Source: Streptomyces sp. DHE7-1 (GTDB lineage: Bacteria > Actinomycetota > Actinomycetes > Streptomycetales > Streptomycetaceae). From it: a stretch of 64,000 nucleotides of DNA. The notes beneath the pieces are model-generated. The model saw only the letters and a list, made by a program, of their open reading frames with translations, had not been told where the DNA came from and made no database searches. Within the stretch, counting starts at the first letter, position 1, and each line of letters begins with the position of its first letter. The stretch covers positions 3,720,001 to 3,784,000 of the forward strand of contig JACJDG010000003.1 of NCBI GenBank assembly GCA_016432725.1, read 5' to 3'. A program made the position numbers and the translations under genes. Shown piece after piece: positions 37,617-45,861 of this stretch.

Positions 37617-37835
37617 ATGCCTGACCTGCCTGATCATGAGACCGACGCCGCCGTGGACGCCTGGAGCGCGACAGGCCCCCGGCGGCCCGAGTCGGACGCC
37701 GAGCGCCGGCGCCGGCGCGCTCAGTTCCTGCGCGACCTCGCCGAGGCCCGGGCGCTGCGCGACCGCGTCCAGCCCCGGCGGGCGAAGGCGGCGCGGCTGC
37801 GCCACGCCATGCGGATGCGAACCTTCCGCTGGTAG
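37617..37835 (+). CDS. Small basic protein of unknown function
   Basis: The 72-residue product is strongly basic (Arg-rich) with the helical segments RRRRRAQFLRDLAEARALRD and RAKAARLRHAMRMRTFRW. The ATG at 37617 has GGAGG-like sequence upstream; a GTG two codons earlier is possible. Similar small Arg-rich proteins are conserved beside upp in streptomycetes, as I recall. Possibly nucleic-acid-binding; unproven. Confidence 0.6.
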   Translation: MPDLPDHETDAAVDAWSATGPRRPESDAERRRRRAQFLRDLAEARALRDRVQPRRAKAARLRHAMRMRTFRW

Positions 37836-38167
37836 GGGGATTCCGGCGTACGGTCGGGTGGGAAGAGACCCGTGGAAAGACAGCCGGTGGGAAAGACCGG
37901 TGAACGCACCGGTGTTGCCCGGGTGGACGTGCGGCGGCGCCGGTGGGCCGCGTACGATCCGCAGGTGGCGGCAACGGACGCACACGTGGGCCGGTGACGG
38001 ATCCACGATCGAAACTGACGGACACAGGGAGCCGAAGACGTCCCCTGGGCGTCTTGTTTCTGCCACGATTCCGAATGGGCGGGGCCCGGAGCCCGTCTCC
38101 ACCCCGCCCAGAGACCTCCGCCGGGGGACCCCCAACCGGCACGCCTATGACCAGTGGGAGAGTCACG
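37836..38167. other. Non-coding gap upstream of the tadA pair
   Basis: About 330 bases. There is a small hairpin AAGACG-TCCCCTGGG-CGTCTT at 38035-38055 followed by GTTTCT, which might act as a weak terminator or leader structure. I saw no gene and no clear promoter pair. Confidence 0.35.
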
Positions 38168-38704
38168 GTGTACTTCGCCGCACTGCTCGCGCGCACCGAA
38201 GACGGGTGGGAAGCGAGCGACACGGAGCTCGACGATGTGGAGAGCCTGTCGGATCTCGCCGACCTGGCCCGGGAAGCCTCCCCGGAGGAGGACACCGTGC
38301 TCGTCCTGATCGAGCAGGAGGACTCCTGGTTCGGTGTCGTCCGCGTGGACGGCGAGGACGACCCTCGCATCTACGTCTCGGACGCGGCCGCCGCCGCCCG
38401 CAGCGCCTACGGCGAGCTGCTGCTCACCGATGAGCTGCTGGGCCGGGAGCCGGGTGCGGACGACGGCCCCGACCTCGATGCCCTGGACCTCGACGGCACG
38501 GAGGACGGCGAGTCCGACGACGACGAGGACGACACGGACGGCGCCGCCGCGGACGCGGTGCCGCACAGCCCGGTGGGCGACAGCGAGATCCTCGACGACC
38601 TGGGTATCGGCGAGAAGGAGCTGCGCACCCTGGAGGCCGACGACGCGCTGGGCACGATCGCCGAGGCCCTGGGCGCCTCGGAGGTGCTGGAGACCGTCCG
38701 CTGA
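38168..38704 (+). CDS. tRNA adenosine deaminase-associated protein
   Basis: The GTG start (GGGAGAG seven bases upstream) gives VYFAALLARTEDGWEASDTE. The 178-residue acidic protein matches the actinobacterial family that always sits immediately before tadA: TVLVLIEQEDSWFGVVRVDG; a D/E-rich linker; SEILDDLGIGEKELRTLEAD near the C-terminus. Its function is unproven and may be as a partner or regulator of the deaminase. Its stop lies 32 bases before tadA. Confidence 0.85.
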   Translation: MYFAALLARTEDGWEASDTELDDVESLSDLADLAREASPEEDTVLVLIEQEDSWFGVVRVDGEDDPRIYVSDAAAAARSAYGELLLTDELLGREPGADDGPDLDALDLDGTEDGESDDDEDDTDGAAADAVPHSPVGDSEILDDLGIGEKELRTLEADDALGTIAEALGASEVLETVR

Positions 38705-38736
38705 GCACCGAGCACACCGACGGCGCACCCGACCCG

Positions 38737-39192
38737 GTGCGCGGTCCCTGGGGGTCCGCGATGCGGCTCGCCCTGGACGAGGCCCGGCTGGCGGTGGAGG
38801 GCGGCGACGTCCCCGTCGGCGCCGTTCTGCTGTCCCCGGACGGCACGACGGTGCTGGCCGCCGGGCACAACGAGCGCGAGGCCACCGGAGACCCGACGGC
38901 GCACGCGGAGGTCCTCGCGCTCCGGCGGGCCGCCGCGAAGCTCGGCCAGTGGCGGCTGGCCGGCTGCACGCTGGTCGTCACGCTGGAGCCCTGCACGATG
39001 TGCGCGGGCGCGCTGGTCCAGTCCCGGGTGGACCGGGTGGTCTACGGCGCCCGGGACGAGAAGGCGGGAGCGGCCGGCTCGCTGTGGGACGTCGTGCGCG
39101 ACCGGCGGCTCAACCACCGCCCCGAGGTCGTCGAGGGCGTCCTCGCCGAGGACTGTGCCCGGCTCCTCACGGAGTTCTTCCGGGACCGCTGA
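38737..39192 (+). CDS. tadA: tRNA-specific adenosine-34 deaminase
   Basis: A 151-residue cytidine-deaminase-fold enzyme. The zinc site is THAE-like TAHAEVLAL (His and catalytic Glu, about 60) and LEPCTMCAGAL (two Cys, about 88-91). GDVPVGAVLLSPDGT and RVVYGARDEKAGAAGSLWDV are also typical. It converts A34 of tRNA-Arg(ACG) to inosine; that tRNA gene is present at 57418-57490. The GTG at 38737 is the first good start; an extension toward 38705 is possible. It forms an operon with the upstream associated protein. Confidence 0.92.
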   Translation: MRGPWGSAMRLALDEARLAVEGGDVPVGAVLLSPDGTTVLAAGHNEREATGDPTAHAEVLALRRAAAKLGQWRLAGCTLVVTLEPCTMCAGALVQSRVDRVVYGARDEKAGAAGSLWDVVRDRRLNHRPEVVEGVLAEDCARLLTEFFRDR

Positions 39193-39237
39193 ATTCCGAT
39201 TTCAAACCACGCCCCACCTTGCTGTAAGGTCTCCCTC

Positions 39238-39322
39238 GGTAGCGTGTCCGAGCGGCCGAAGGAGCTCGCCTCGAAAGCGAGTGTGGCGCAAGTCACCGAG
39301 GGTTCAAATCCCTCCGCTACCG
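39238..39322 (+). tRNA. tRNA-Ser(CGA)
   Basis: Acceptor GGTAGCG pairs CGCTACC, discriminator G. The anticodon stem CTCGC/GCGAG encloses CTCGAAA, giving CGA. A long variable arm (TGTGGCGCAAGTCACC) marks a serine tRNA. CCA is not encoded. Confidence 0.94.
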
Positions 39323-39330
39323 CTCCGAAC

Positions 39331-39370
39331 GAGAGGCCCGGTCCCATGGACCGGGCCTCTCGCGGTTTTT
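39331..39370 (+). terminator. Terminator after tRNA-Ser(CGA)
   Basis: The stem GAGAGGCCCGGTCC / GGACCGGGCCTCTC is followed by GCGGTTTTT. Confidence 0.85.
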
Positions 39371-39510
39371 CCAACTCCCCTCGCCCCGGCCCGCGTTCCG
39401 GTCCGCCACGACTCGCACACAATTCCCCGGCCGGAACACACGAGCGGACGGATAAACTCACCGCCGACAACAGGGCACCAAGAGTCGCAGCAGGTACAGG
39501 GGAGGCCGCG

Positions 39511-39690
39511 GTGGCGGTGAACGCCAAGAAGATCGCCGTCTACGTGCTCGCGGTCTTCGCGCTGTACGTGATCATCACCGACCCGGCCAAGGCGGCCGAC
39601 TACGTCCAGATAGGCTTCGAGGGCATATCGGACGCGGCCAAGGCCATCGGCGACTTCATGACCTGGGTCGCCAACGGAGCGCAGAGCTGA
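39511..39690 (+). CDS. Small single-helix membrane protein
   Basis: From the GTG at 39511 (GGGGAGG upstream) it encodes 59 residues. One transmembrane helix (KKIAVYVLAVFALYVIITDP) is followed by a short exposed segment with YVQIGFEGISDAAKAIGDFM. No domain assigned. It is 10 bases upstream of the Dabb protein gene, so the two are probably co-transcribed. Confidence 0.7.
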   Translation: MAVNAKKIAVYVLAVFALYVIITDPAKAADYVQIGFEGISDAAKAIGDFMTWVANGAQS

Positions 39691-39700
39691 GGTACACCCC

Positions 39701-39994
39701 ATGATCCGTCACCTGGTCCTCTTCAGGCTCAACGAGGGCGTCGAGCGCGACGATCCGCGGGTCGTGGCGGGCGTGGAGGCCTTCAGGGCCCTCGGCGGCC
39801 GGATCGAGGAGCTGCGGTTCTGGGAGTGCGCCTGGAACATCAGCGACCGGCCGATCGCGTACGACTTCGCGATCAACTCGGCGGTCGAGGACCGGGACGC
39901 GCTGCGGCGCTACCTCGAGCACCCGGCCCATCAGGCCGGCGTGGCGCTGTGGCGGGAGTTCTCCACGTGGGTGATCGCCGACTACGAGTTCTGA
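39701..39994 (+). CDS. Dabb (stress-responsive alpha/beta barrel) family protein
   Basis: The 97-residue product begins MIRHLVLFRLNEGVERDDPR and contains the dimeric alpha/beta-barrel pattern (YDFAINSAVEDRDALRRYLE; HPAHQAGVALWREFSTWVIA). Such small proteins form homodimers and are poorly characterised. Intact. Possibly co-transcribed with the preceding membrane protein. Confidence 0.88.
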   Translation: MIRHLVLFRLNEGVERDDPRVVAGVEAFRALGGRIEELRFWECAWNISDRPIAYDFAINSAVEDRDALRRYLEHPAHQAGVALWREFSTWVIADYEF

Positions 39995-40007
39995 TCCGCG
40001 CGCGCCC

Positions 40008-40037
40008 GAAGCCCCCCATGGGAAGCATGGGGGCTTC
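40008..40037 (+). terminator. Terminator downstream of the Dabb gene
   Basis: GAAGCCCCCCATG / CATGGGGGCTTC with a short loop and TTC tail; one C is unpaired in the left arm. Confidence 0.75.
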
Positions 40038-40206
40038 TTCGCGTCCTGGACCCCGAACTGCGCGCCATCCGGCCACAACACGGCGTTATACGGTGCTTGC
40101 ACACAGTGCACATGTCTTGTGATGCTATGACCGCTTTTGACGGATGACTGACCGATGAAGAGGTGGCGTTGACCGTGTCGGCCAGTACTGCGCCGCCCAG
40201 GACGAG

Positions 40207-41004
40207 GTGCCCAGTCCCTCCCCTCCGGCCCCCGAGAAGCGCCGCGGCGCCGACACCCGCGCCCTGACCCAGGTGCTCTTCGCCGAACTGAAGGACCTGA
40301 CCCCGGGCACGCCCGAGCACGACCGGGTGCGCGGGGCGCTGATCGAGGCGAATCTCCCGCTCGTGCGCTACGCGGCCGCCCGCTTCCGCTCCCGCAACGA
40401 GCCGATGGAGGACGTGGTCCAGGTCGGCACCATCGGTCTGATCAACGCCATCGACCGCTTCGACCCCGAGCGGGGGGTGCAGTTCCCGACCTTCGCGATG
40501 CCGACCGTGGTCGGCGAGATCAAGCGGTACTTCCGGGACAACGTCCGCACCGTCCACGTACCGCGCCGGCTGCACGAGCTGTGGGTGCAGGTCAACAGCG
40601 CGACCGAGGACCTCACCACGGCCTTCGGACGCTCCCCGACGACCGCCGAGATCGCCGAGCGGCTCAGGATCAGCGAGGAGGAGGTGCTCTCCTGCATCGA
40701 GGCGGGACGCTCGTACCACGCCACCTCGCTCGAGGCCGCGCAGGAGGGCGACGGAATGCCCGGCCTGCTGGACCGCATCGGCTACGAGGACCCGGCCCTG
40801 GACGGCGTGGAGCACCGCGACCTGGTCCGCCATCTCCTGGTCCAGCTCCCCGAACGCGAACAGAGAATCCTGCTGCTGCGCTACTACAGCAATCTGACCC
40901 AGTCACAGATCAGCGCGGAACTCGGTGTGTCCCAGATGCACGTGTCCCGGCTACTCGCGCGTAGCTTCCAGCGGCTGCGATCCGCGAATCGCATCGAGGC
41001 ATAA
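40207..41004 (+). CDS. sigF: SigB/SigF-type RNA polymerase sigma factor (sigF-like)
   Basis: A 265-residue group 3 sigma factor. Region 2 has PLVRYAAARFRSRNEPMEDV, VQVGTIGLINAIDRFDPERG and FPTFAMPTVVGEIKRYFRDN. Region 3 has VPRRLHELWVQVNSATEDLT. Region 4 has the helix-turn-helix LTQSQISAELGVSQMHVSRL. By position next to a second sigma gene and downstream of tadA it matches sigF, the late-sporulation sigma of S. coelicolor; the assignment rests on synteny recalled from memory. The true start may be the GTG at 40175: adding one C to the CCC run at 40196-40198 gives VSASTAPPQDEVPSP joined in frame. Confidence 0.8.
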   Translation: MPSPSPPAPEKRRGADTRALTQVLFAELKDLTPGTPEHDRVRGALIEANLPLVRYAAARFRSRNEPMEDVVQVGTIGLINAIDRFDPERGVQFPTFAMPTVVGEIKRYFRDNVRTVHVPRRLHELWVQVNSATEDLTTAFGRSPTTAEIAERLRISEEEVLSCIEAGRSYHATSLEAAQEGDGMPGLLDRIGYEDPALDGVEHRDLVRHLLVQLPEREQRILLLRYYSNLTQSQISAELGVSQMHVSRLLARSFQRLRSANRIEA

Positions 41005-41316
41005 CCGGCGCACAGGAGCACACTCCGGAAAACGCCAGCCCACGGCGGATCGAAAGCGGGATCGATCACTCACCGCTGAGAGCGAATCGCCCGTCAGGGC
41101 GGTTCCCGACAGTTGTGCGCCGAAAGACCGTCAGACCCCTTCTTTCCAGGGCCGATTCACAGCTGGCATGTCGACATGTCACTACAGCGTGTTGCCGACA
41201 TGTGACATTCTGCGGGAAGCGCGTTTGCCGGGGCTCCGGCGCCGGTATTCAGGTGAAGGCTGCGTTGCTCGAAAGGCACCGCCGCCGCGACCGTCCCGCG
41301 ACCCAAAGGGGGTGGC
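41005..41316 (+). promoter_or_regulatory. Upstream region of the second sigma gene with direct repeats
   Basis: A 312-base non-coding region. CGACATGTCAC (41172-41182) and CGACATGTGAC (41196-41206) form a direct repeat with a 24-bp period, each also nearly palindromic (GACATGTC). The AAAGGGGGTGG ribosome site of the next gene lies at 41305-41315. I could not name the cognate regulator or the sigma type of the promoter. Confidence 0.55.
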
Positions 41317-42252
41317 ATGTCCGCAGACCAGGGCAGCTCGAAGGTCCTCACGCCCACGAGCGAGGCAGCGCCCAAGGAGCTCCACGCTCTCGACGTCCTC
41401 GACGGCATCGAGGGCGTCACGGCCCTCGATGCCGTGCCGGCCCAGGCCGACCCGGCCGCCGCCCCTGTCCCGGCCCCGCCGGTCACGGCGGACATCGACA
41501 CCCGGACCCTGTCCCGGTCCCTGTTCCTGCGGCTCGCCGCACTCGACGAGAGCAGCCCCGAGCGGGCGTACGTCCGGGACACCCTGATCGAGCTCAACCT
41601 CCCCCTCGTGCGCTACGCGGCGGCCCGCTTCCGCTCCCGCAACGAGCCGATGGAGGACATCGTCCAGGTCGGCACCATCGGCCTGATCAAGGCGATCGAC
41701 CGCTTCGACTGCGAACGGGGCGTGGAGTTCCCGACGTTCGCGATGCCGACGGTCGTGGGTGAGATCAAGCGCTTCTTCCGCGACACCTCGTGGTCGGTGC
41801 GCGTCCCGCGCCGGCTCCAGGAACTGCGCCTGGCCCTCACCAAGACCAGCGACGAGCTGTCCCAGAAGCTGGACCGCTCCCCGACGGTCACGGAGCTGGC
41901 CGCCGCGCTCGGCGTCTCCGAGGAGGACGTGGTCGACGGCCTCGCGGTCGGCAACGCCTACACCGCCTCCTCGCTCGACTCCCCGGCCCCCGAGGACGAC
42001 GGCGGCGAGGGCTCCCTCGCCGACCGCCTCGGCTACGAGGACAGCGCGCTGGAGGGCGTGGAGTACCGGGAGTCCCTGAAGCCGCTGCTGGCCAAGCTCC
42101 CGCCCCGGGAGCGCCGGATCATCATGCTGCGCTTCTTCGCCAACATGACCCAGTCGCAGATCGGCGAGGAGGTCGGCATCTCCCAGATGCACGTCTCCCG
42201 GCTGCTCACCCGGACCCTGGCCCAGCTGCGGGAGGGCCTCATCTCGGACTGA
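41317..42252 (+). CDS. sigN: SigB/SigF-type RNA polymerase sigma factor (sigN-like)
   Basis: A 311-residue group 3 sigma factor. An N-terminal extension of about 75 residues (A/P/V-rich) precedes region 2 (PLVRYAAARFRSRNEPMEDI, FPTFAMPTVVGEIKRFFRDT), region 3 (VRVPRRLQELRLALTKTSDE) and region 4 (MTQSQIGEEVGISQMHVSRL). It is closely similar to the preceding sigma factor, so the two are tandem paralogues. Its position matches sigN of S. coelicolor, from memory. AAAGGGGGTGG before the ATG is an unusually strong ribosome site. No anti-sigma gene is adjacent. Confidence 0.8.
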   Translation: MSADQGSSKVLTPTSEAAPKELHALDVLDGIEGVTALDAVPAQADPAAAPVPAPPVTADIDTRTLSRSLFLRLAALDESSPERAYVRDTLIELNLPLVRYAAARFRSRNEPMEDIVQVGTIGLIKAIDRFDCERGVEFPTFAMPTVVGEIKRFFRDTSWSVRVPRRLQELRLALTKTSDELSQKLDRSPTVTELAAALGVSEEDVVDGLAVGNAYTASSLDSPAPEDDGGEGSLADRLGYEDSALEGVEYRESLKPLLAKLPPRERRIIMLRFFANMTQSQIGEEVGISQMHVSRLLTRTLAQLREGLISD

Positions 42253-42329
42253 CGGGCACGCGGACAGGGCCGCCGAGGCGCCGTTACGGCAGCGTCGGCG
42301 GCCTTCCCGTGCCCGGGCGGCCGGGTGTC

Positions 42330-42527
42330 CTACTTGAGCGCGAGCCAGGCGACGGCGGCGACGACGATCACGGCCGCCACGACGCCGATGATCAGACCGA
42401 CCCGGGGCCCGGAGGAGGCCGGCTGCTGCTGCTGCCGGCCCTGGGGGCCCTCGTCGACGAACGCGCGGAACATCTGGGTGCTGCCTGCGGGGTCGTAATT
42501 GCCCTGGGGGCCCTGGGTGTTAGCCAT
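42330..42527 (-). CDS. Small single-pass membrane protein
   Basis: 65 residues from ATG at 42525-42527. It has a polar N-terminus rich in Q, G and P (RAFVDEGPQGRQQQQPASSG) and one C-terminal transmembrane helix (VGLIIGVVAAVIVVAAVAWL). This is a tail-anchored-type arrangement. Convergent with the sigN-like gene and divergent from marR. Function unknown. Confidence 0.65.
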   Translation of the reverse strand: MANTQGPQGNYDPAGSTQMFRAFVDEGPQGRQQQQPASSGPRVGLIIGVVAAVIVVAAVAWLALK

Positions 42528-42666
42528 GGCCCGAGACACTAGCGAATCCGGTGGTGCGACCCAAGTGGGGGGCCACCGGGACAGACGGGGTGCGGGCGGC
42601 CACTCCGACCAGCATATTTACGATCGCAATACTTGTCTTTGCCAAGTTTTTGCGCCGCCGGACCCC

Positions 42667-42716
42667 TGGTTGTTTGCCTGCAGCAACCAACCTCCTCTAT
42701 GGTTGCCCTAAGCAAC
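42667..42716. promoter_or_regulatory. Two palindromes ahead of marR, probable autoregulatory operators
   Basis: TGGTTG...CAACCA (42667-42689) and GTTGC-CCTAA-GCAAC (42702-42716) are imperfect dyads sharing the GTTG/CAAC half site. They lie 17-66 bases before the marR ATG at 42733, where MarR dimers commonly repress their own operon. Confidence 0.65.
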
Positions 42717-42732
42717 GAATACGGGAGGTGTG

Positions 42733-43230
42733 ATGGCCGAGCAGACGCAGTACGAGGAGCTGGTGCGTCAGTTCAGCGCCTTCGGAGCCGTGAAACGGGA
42801 CCTGGGACGGATCCTGCCGTCCGAGTGCCCGGCCGGCTCGGCCGCCGTGCTGACCCTGCTCGGCCGTCACGGCGACATGCGCATGAGCAAGCTCGCGGAG
42901 CTGCTCTCCGTGGACATGTCGGTCACCAGCCGGCATGTCGCGCACGTCGCCGCGCGCGGCTGGATCGAACGGCACCCGGACCCCGCGGACAAGCGCTCGC
43001 GCATCCTGCGCCTGACGCCCGACGGCCTGGAGCAGCTGGACGAGCTGTCCCGGCGGACCACGCGTCTGCTGGAGGAGCGGCTCGCCGACTGGACCGACGA
43101 AGAGGTCGGCCAGCTCATCAAGCTGATGGCACGCCTGCGCGCGTCCTTCGGCGACTGTCGCTCGACCCCGGTCCGGATCCCCGCGCCCGTAGTCGAAGAG
43201 ACCACCCGTACACCCGCGAACACGAAGTAA
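42733..43230 (+). CDS. MarR family transcriptional regulator
   Basis: A 165-residue winged-helix regulator. The DNA-binding domain is visible in MSKLAELLSVDMSVTSRHVA and the wing in HPDPADKRSRILRLTPDGLE. The ATG at 42733 is preferred over the GTG at 42730 because GGGAGG is properly spaced. Only 9 bases separate its stop from the efflux gene, so it presumably represses the marR-MFS operon and its own promoter through the palindromes upstream. Confidence 0.93.
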   Translation: MAEQTQYEELVRQFSAFGAVKRDLGRILPSECPAGSAAVLTLLGRHGDMRMSKLAELLSVDMSVTSRHVAHVAARGWIERHPDPADKRSRILRLTPDGLEQLDELSRRTTRLLEERLADWTDEEVGQLIKLMARLRASFGDCRSTPVRIPAPVVEETTRTPANTK

Positions 43231-43239
43231 AGGAAGCCC

Positions 43240-45758
43240 ATGGCAACGACCACACCAGCCGGTGTGCGGGCTCACGCCAAGCACGGGGAGGCACAGGTCA
43301 CGCCCCGATGACCCACCGGCAGATCATGGAGGCCCTGTCCGGGCTCATGCTCGGCATGTTCGTGGCGATCCTGTCGTCCACGATCGTCTCCAACGCCCTG
43401 CCGGAGATCATCGGCGACCTCGGCGGCGGTCAGTCCGCCTACACCTGGGTGGTCACGGCCGCCCTGCTGTCGATGACCGCGGCCACTCCCCTGTGGGGCA
43501 AGCTCGCCGACCTGTACAGCAAGAAGGCGCTCGTCCAGATAGCCCTGGTCATCTACGTCGTCGCGTCGATGGCGGCCGGCCTGTCGCAGAACCCCGGCAT
43601 GCTGATCGTCTGCCGCGTGGTGCAGGGCATCGGCGTCGGCGGTCTGTCGGCCCTGGCCCAGATCGTCATGGCGGCGATGATCTCCCCGCGTGAGCGGGGC
43701 CGCTACTCCGGTTACCTCGGCGCCACCTTCGCCGTCGCCACCGTCGGCGGCCCGCTGCTCGGCGGTGTCATCACCGACACCTCCTGGCTGGGCTGGCGCT
43801 GGTGCTTCTACGTCGGTGTCCCGTTCGCCGTCATCGCGCTGATCGTGCTGCAGAAGACCCTGCACCTCCCCGTGGTCAAGCGCGAGGTCAAGGTCGACTG
43901 GGGCGGCGCGTTCTTCATCTCCGCGGCCGTCTCCCTGCTGCTGATCTGGGTCACCTTCGGCGGTGACAAGTACGACTGGGTGTCCTGGCAGACCTACGCC
44001 ATGGTCGGCGGTTCGGTCGTGCTCGGCGCGCTCTTCGTCCTCGTCGAGGCGAAGGCGAGCGAGCCGATCATCCCGCTGCGCCTGTTCCGCAACCGCACCA
44101 TCACGCTGGCGTCGCTCGCCTCGCTGTTCGTCGGTGTCGCGATGTTCACCGGCACCGTGTTCTTCAGCCAGTACTTCCAGCTGGCCCGCGACAAGTCCCC
44201 GACGATGTCGGGCGTGCTGACCATCCCGATGATCGGCGGCCTGTTCGTCTCCTCGACCGTGTCGGGTCAGTTCATCACCCGCACCGGCCGCTGGAAGGGC
44301 TGGCTGGTCAGCGGTGGCCTCCTGGTGACGGCCGGCCTGGCCCTGCTGGGCGGCATCCGGTACGACACCGACTACTGGAAGATGGCCATCTTCATGGCCC
44401 TGCTGGGTCTCGGCATCGGCATGATGATGCAGAACCTGGTCCTCGCCACGCAGAACCAGGTGGCGCCCTCGGACCTCGGTTCGGCCAGCTCCACGGTCAC
44501 CTTCTTCCGCTCCCTCGGCGGTGCGGTCGGCGTCTCCGCCCTCGGCGCGGTGATGGCCCACCGGATCACCCACTACGTCATGGACGGCATCGGGTCCCTG
44601 AGCCCCAAGTACCAGGCCGCCATGGCCGGCTCGGGTTCCACCGACACCATCCCGGACATGGACAAGCTGCCGCTGCCCATCCGGACGCTGCTGGAGAGCG
44701 CCTACGGCCACGGCATCGCCGACGTCTTCTACATCGCGGCCGCCCTCGCCGCCGTCGCCTTCCTGATCACGCTGTTCATCAAGGAGGTCCCGCTGAAGAC
44801 CAAGGGTGCGCTGGCGCAGGCCGCGGACGCCGAGGTTCCGGCCGTGGACCCGGCCGCCGCCCCGGTCGTCGCCGAGGCGCAGGCCGTCCCGGCCGCGGTC
44901 GCCGCGACCACCGGGAGCGCGGCCGAGGGCACCGCCCCGGCGGCCGCCGCGCAGCAGGTGACCGCGGTCGCCACGGTCGCGGAGCCGGCCACCGGCGGCG
45001 GCACCCCGGTGCACGGATTCGTCCGCGGCGCCGAGAGCGCCCCGGTCCCGCAGGCGGCGGTCACGCTGATCTCGCTGTCCGGCCGCCAGCTCGGCCGCTC
45101 GGTCGCCCAGGCCGACGGTTCCTACACGGTGGACGCGCCGGGCACCGGCTCGTACGTCCTGATCGCCTCCGCCGACGGCTTCCAGCCGCAGGCCTCCACG
45201 ATCGTGGTGGGCGAGGAGCCGCTGTCCTACGACATCCTGCTCAGCGGCACCAGCGGGCTGACCGGTGTGGTCCGCTCGGCCGGGAGCGCGCTGCCGGTCA
45301 AGGACGCGATGGTGATCGTCACCGATGTGCGCGGGGACCTGCTGGCCACCGCCGCCACCGGTGAGCAGGGCGACTTCGCCTTCACCGACCTGGTGCCGGG
45401 CGCGGTGACCGTCGCGGTCAACGCGAGCGGTTTCCGGCCGCGCGCGCTGCCGGTCGAGGTCGCCACGGCCGGGGTCACCCGGATCGAGGTCGACCTGGAC
45501 GCCGGCGCCCGGCTGCAGGGTGTCGTGCGGGCTCCGCACGGTCCGCTGGCCGACGCCCGCGTGACCCTGGTCGACCAGGCGGGCAACGTGGTCGGCACGG
45601 CCACCACCGGGACGGACGGGGCGTACGCCTTCACCGACCTGGACGGCGGCGACTACACCGTCATCGCGACGGGCTACCCGCCGGTGGCGACGGCCCTGCC
45701 GGTGCACGGCACCGGAGTCGACGGCCACGACATCGAACTCGCCCACCCCGGCGAGTAG
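43240..45758 (+). CDS. EmrB/QacA-type MFS transporter with C-terminal carboxypeptidase-regulatory-like repeats (frameshifted start)
   Basis: The ATG at 43240 gives MATTTPAGVRAHAKHG, then the GGGG run at 43285-43288 lacks one base before MTHRQIMEALSGLMLGMFVA. The transporter part has about 14 helices with the MFS signatures GKLADLYSKKALVQ and VVQGIGVGGLSALAQIVMAA. After the last helix, near residue 530, comes an A/V-rich linker, then three repeats of about 75 residues of the carboxypeptidase regulatory-like (beta-sandwich) type (LTGVVRSAGSALPVKDAMVI; LQGVVRAPHGPLADARVTLV). The total is about 838 residues, far longer than a plain EmrB transporter. Likely drug/proton antiporter. The appended domain is unusual and recurs in the next gene. 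Confidence 0.88.
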
Positions 45759-45770
45759 TTCGATCCCCGG

Positions 45771-45814
45771 CCCGTGACGGCGCGCGACTTGAGCGGAGAC
45801 GCGCCCGTCACGGG
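45771..45814 (+). terminator. Inverted repeat between the MFS and YceI genes
   Basis: CCCGTGACGGCGCG and CGCGCCCGTCACGGG pair around a short loop. No T run follows, so it may attenuate instead of terminating fully; the YceI gene follows in the same direction. Confidence 0.55.
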
Positions 45815-45861
45815 CCGGTTTCATACGACCGATTTATCTGGCTTTTCAGGGAGAAGACGGG

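Noticed and set aside
43272..45824. 850-residue open frame antisense to the MFS gene
   Set aside because: It is a codon-position shadow of a real high-G+C gene: composition is D/G/R/H-rich, no domain is visible and the plus-strand protein is clearly conserved.
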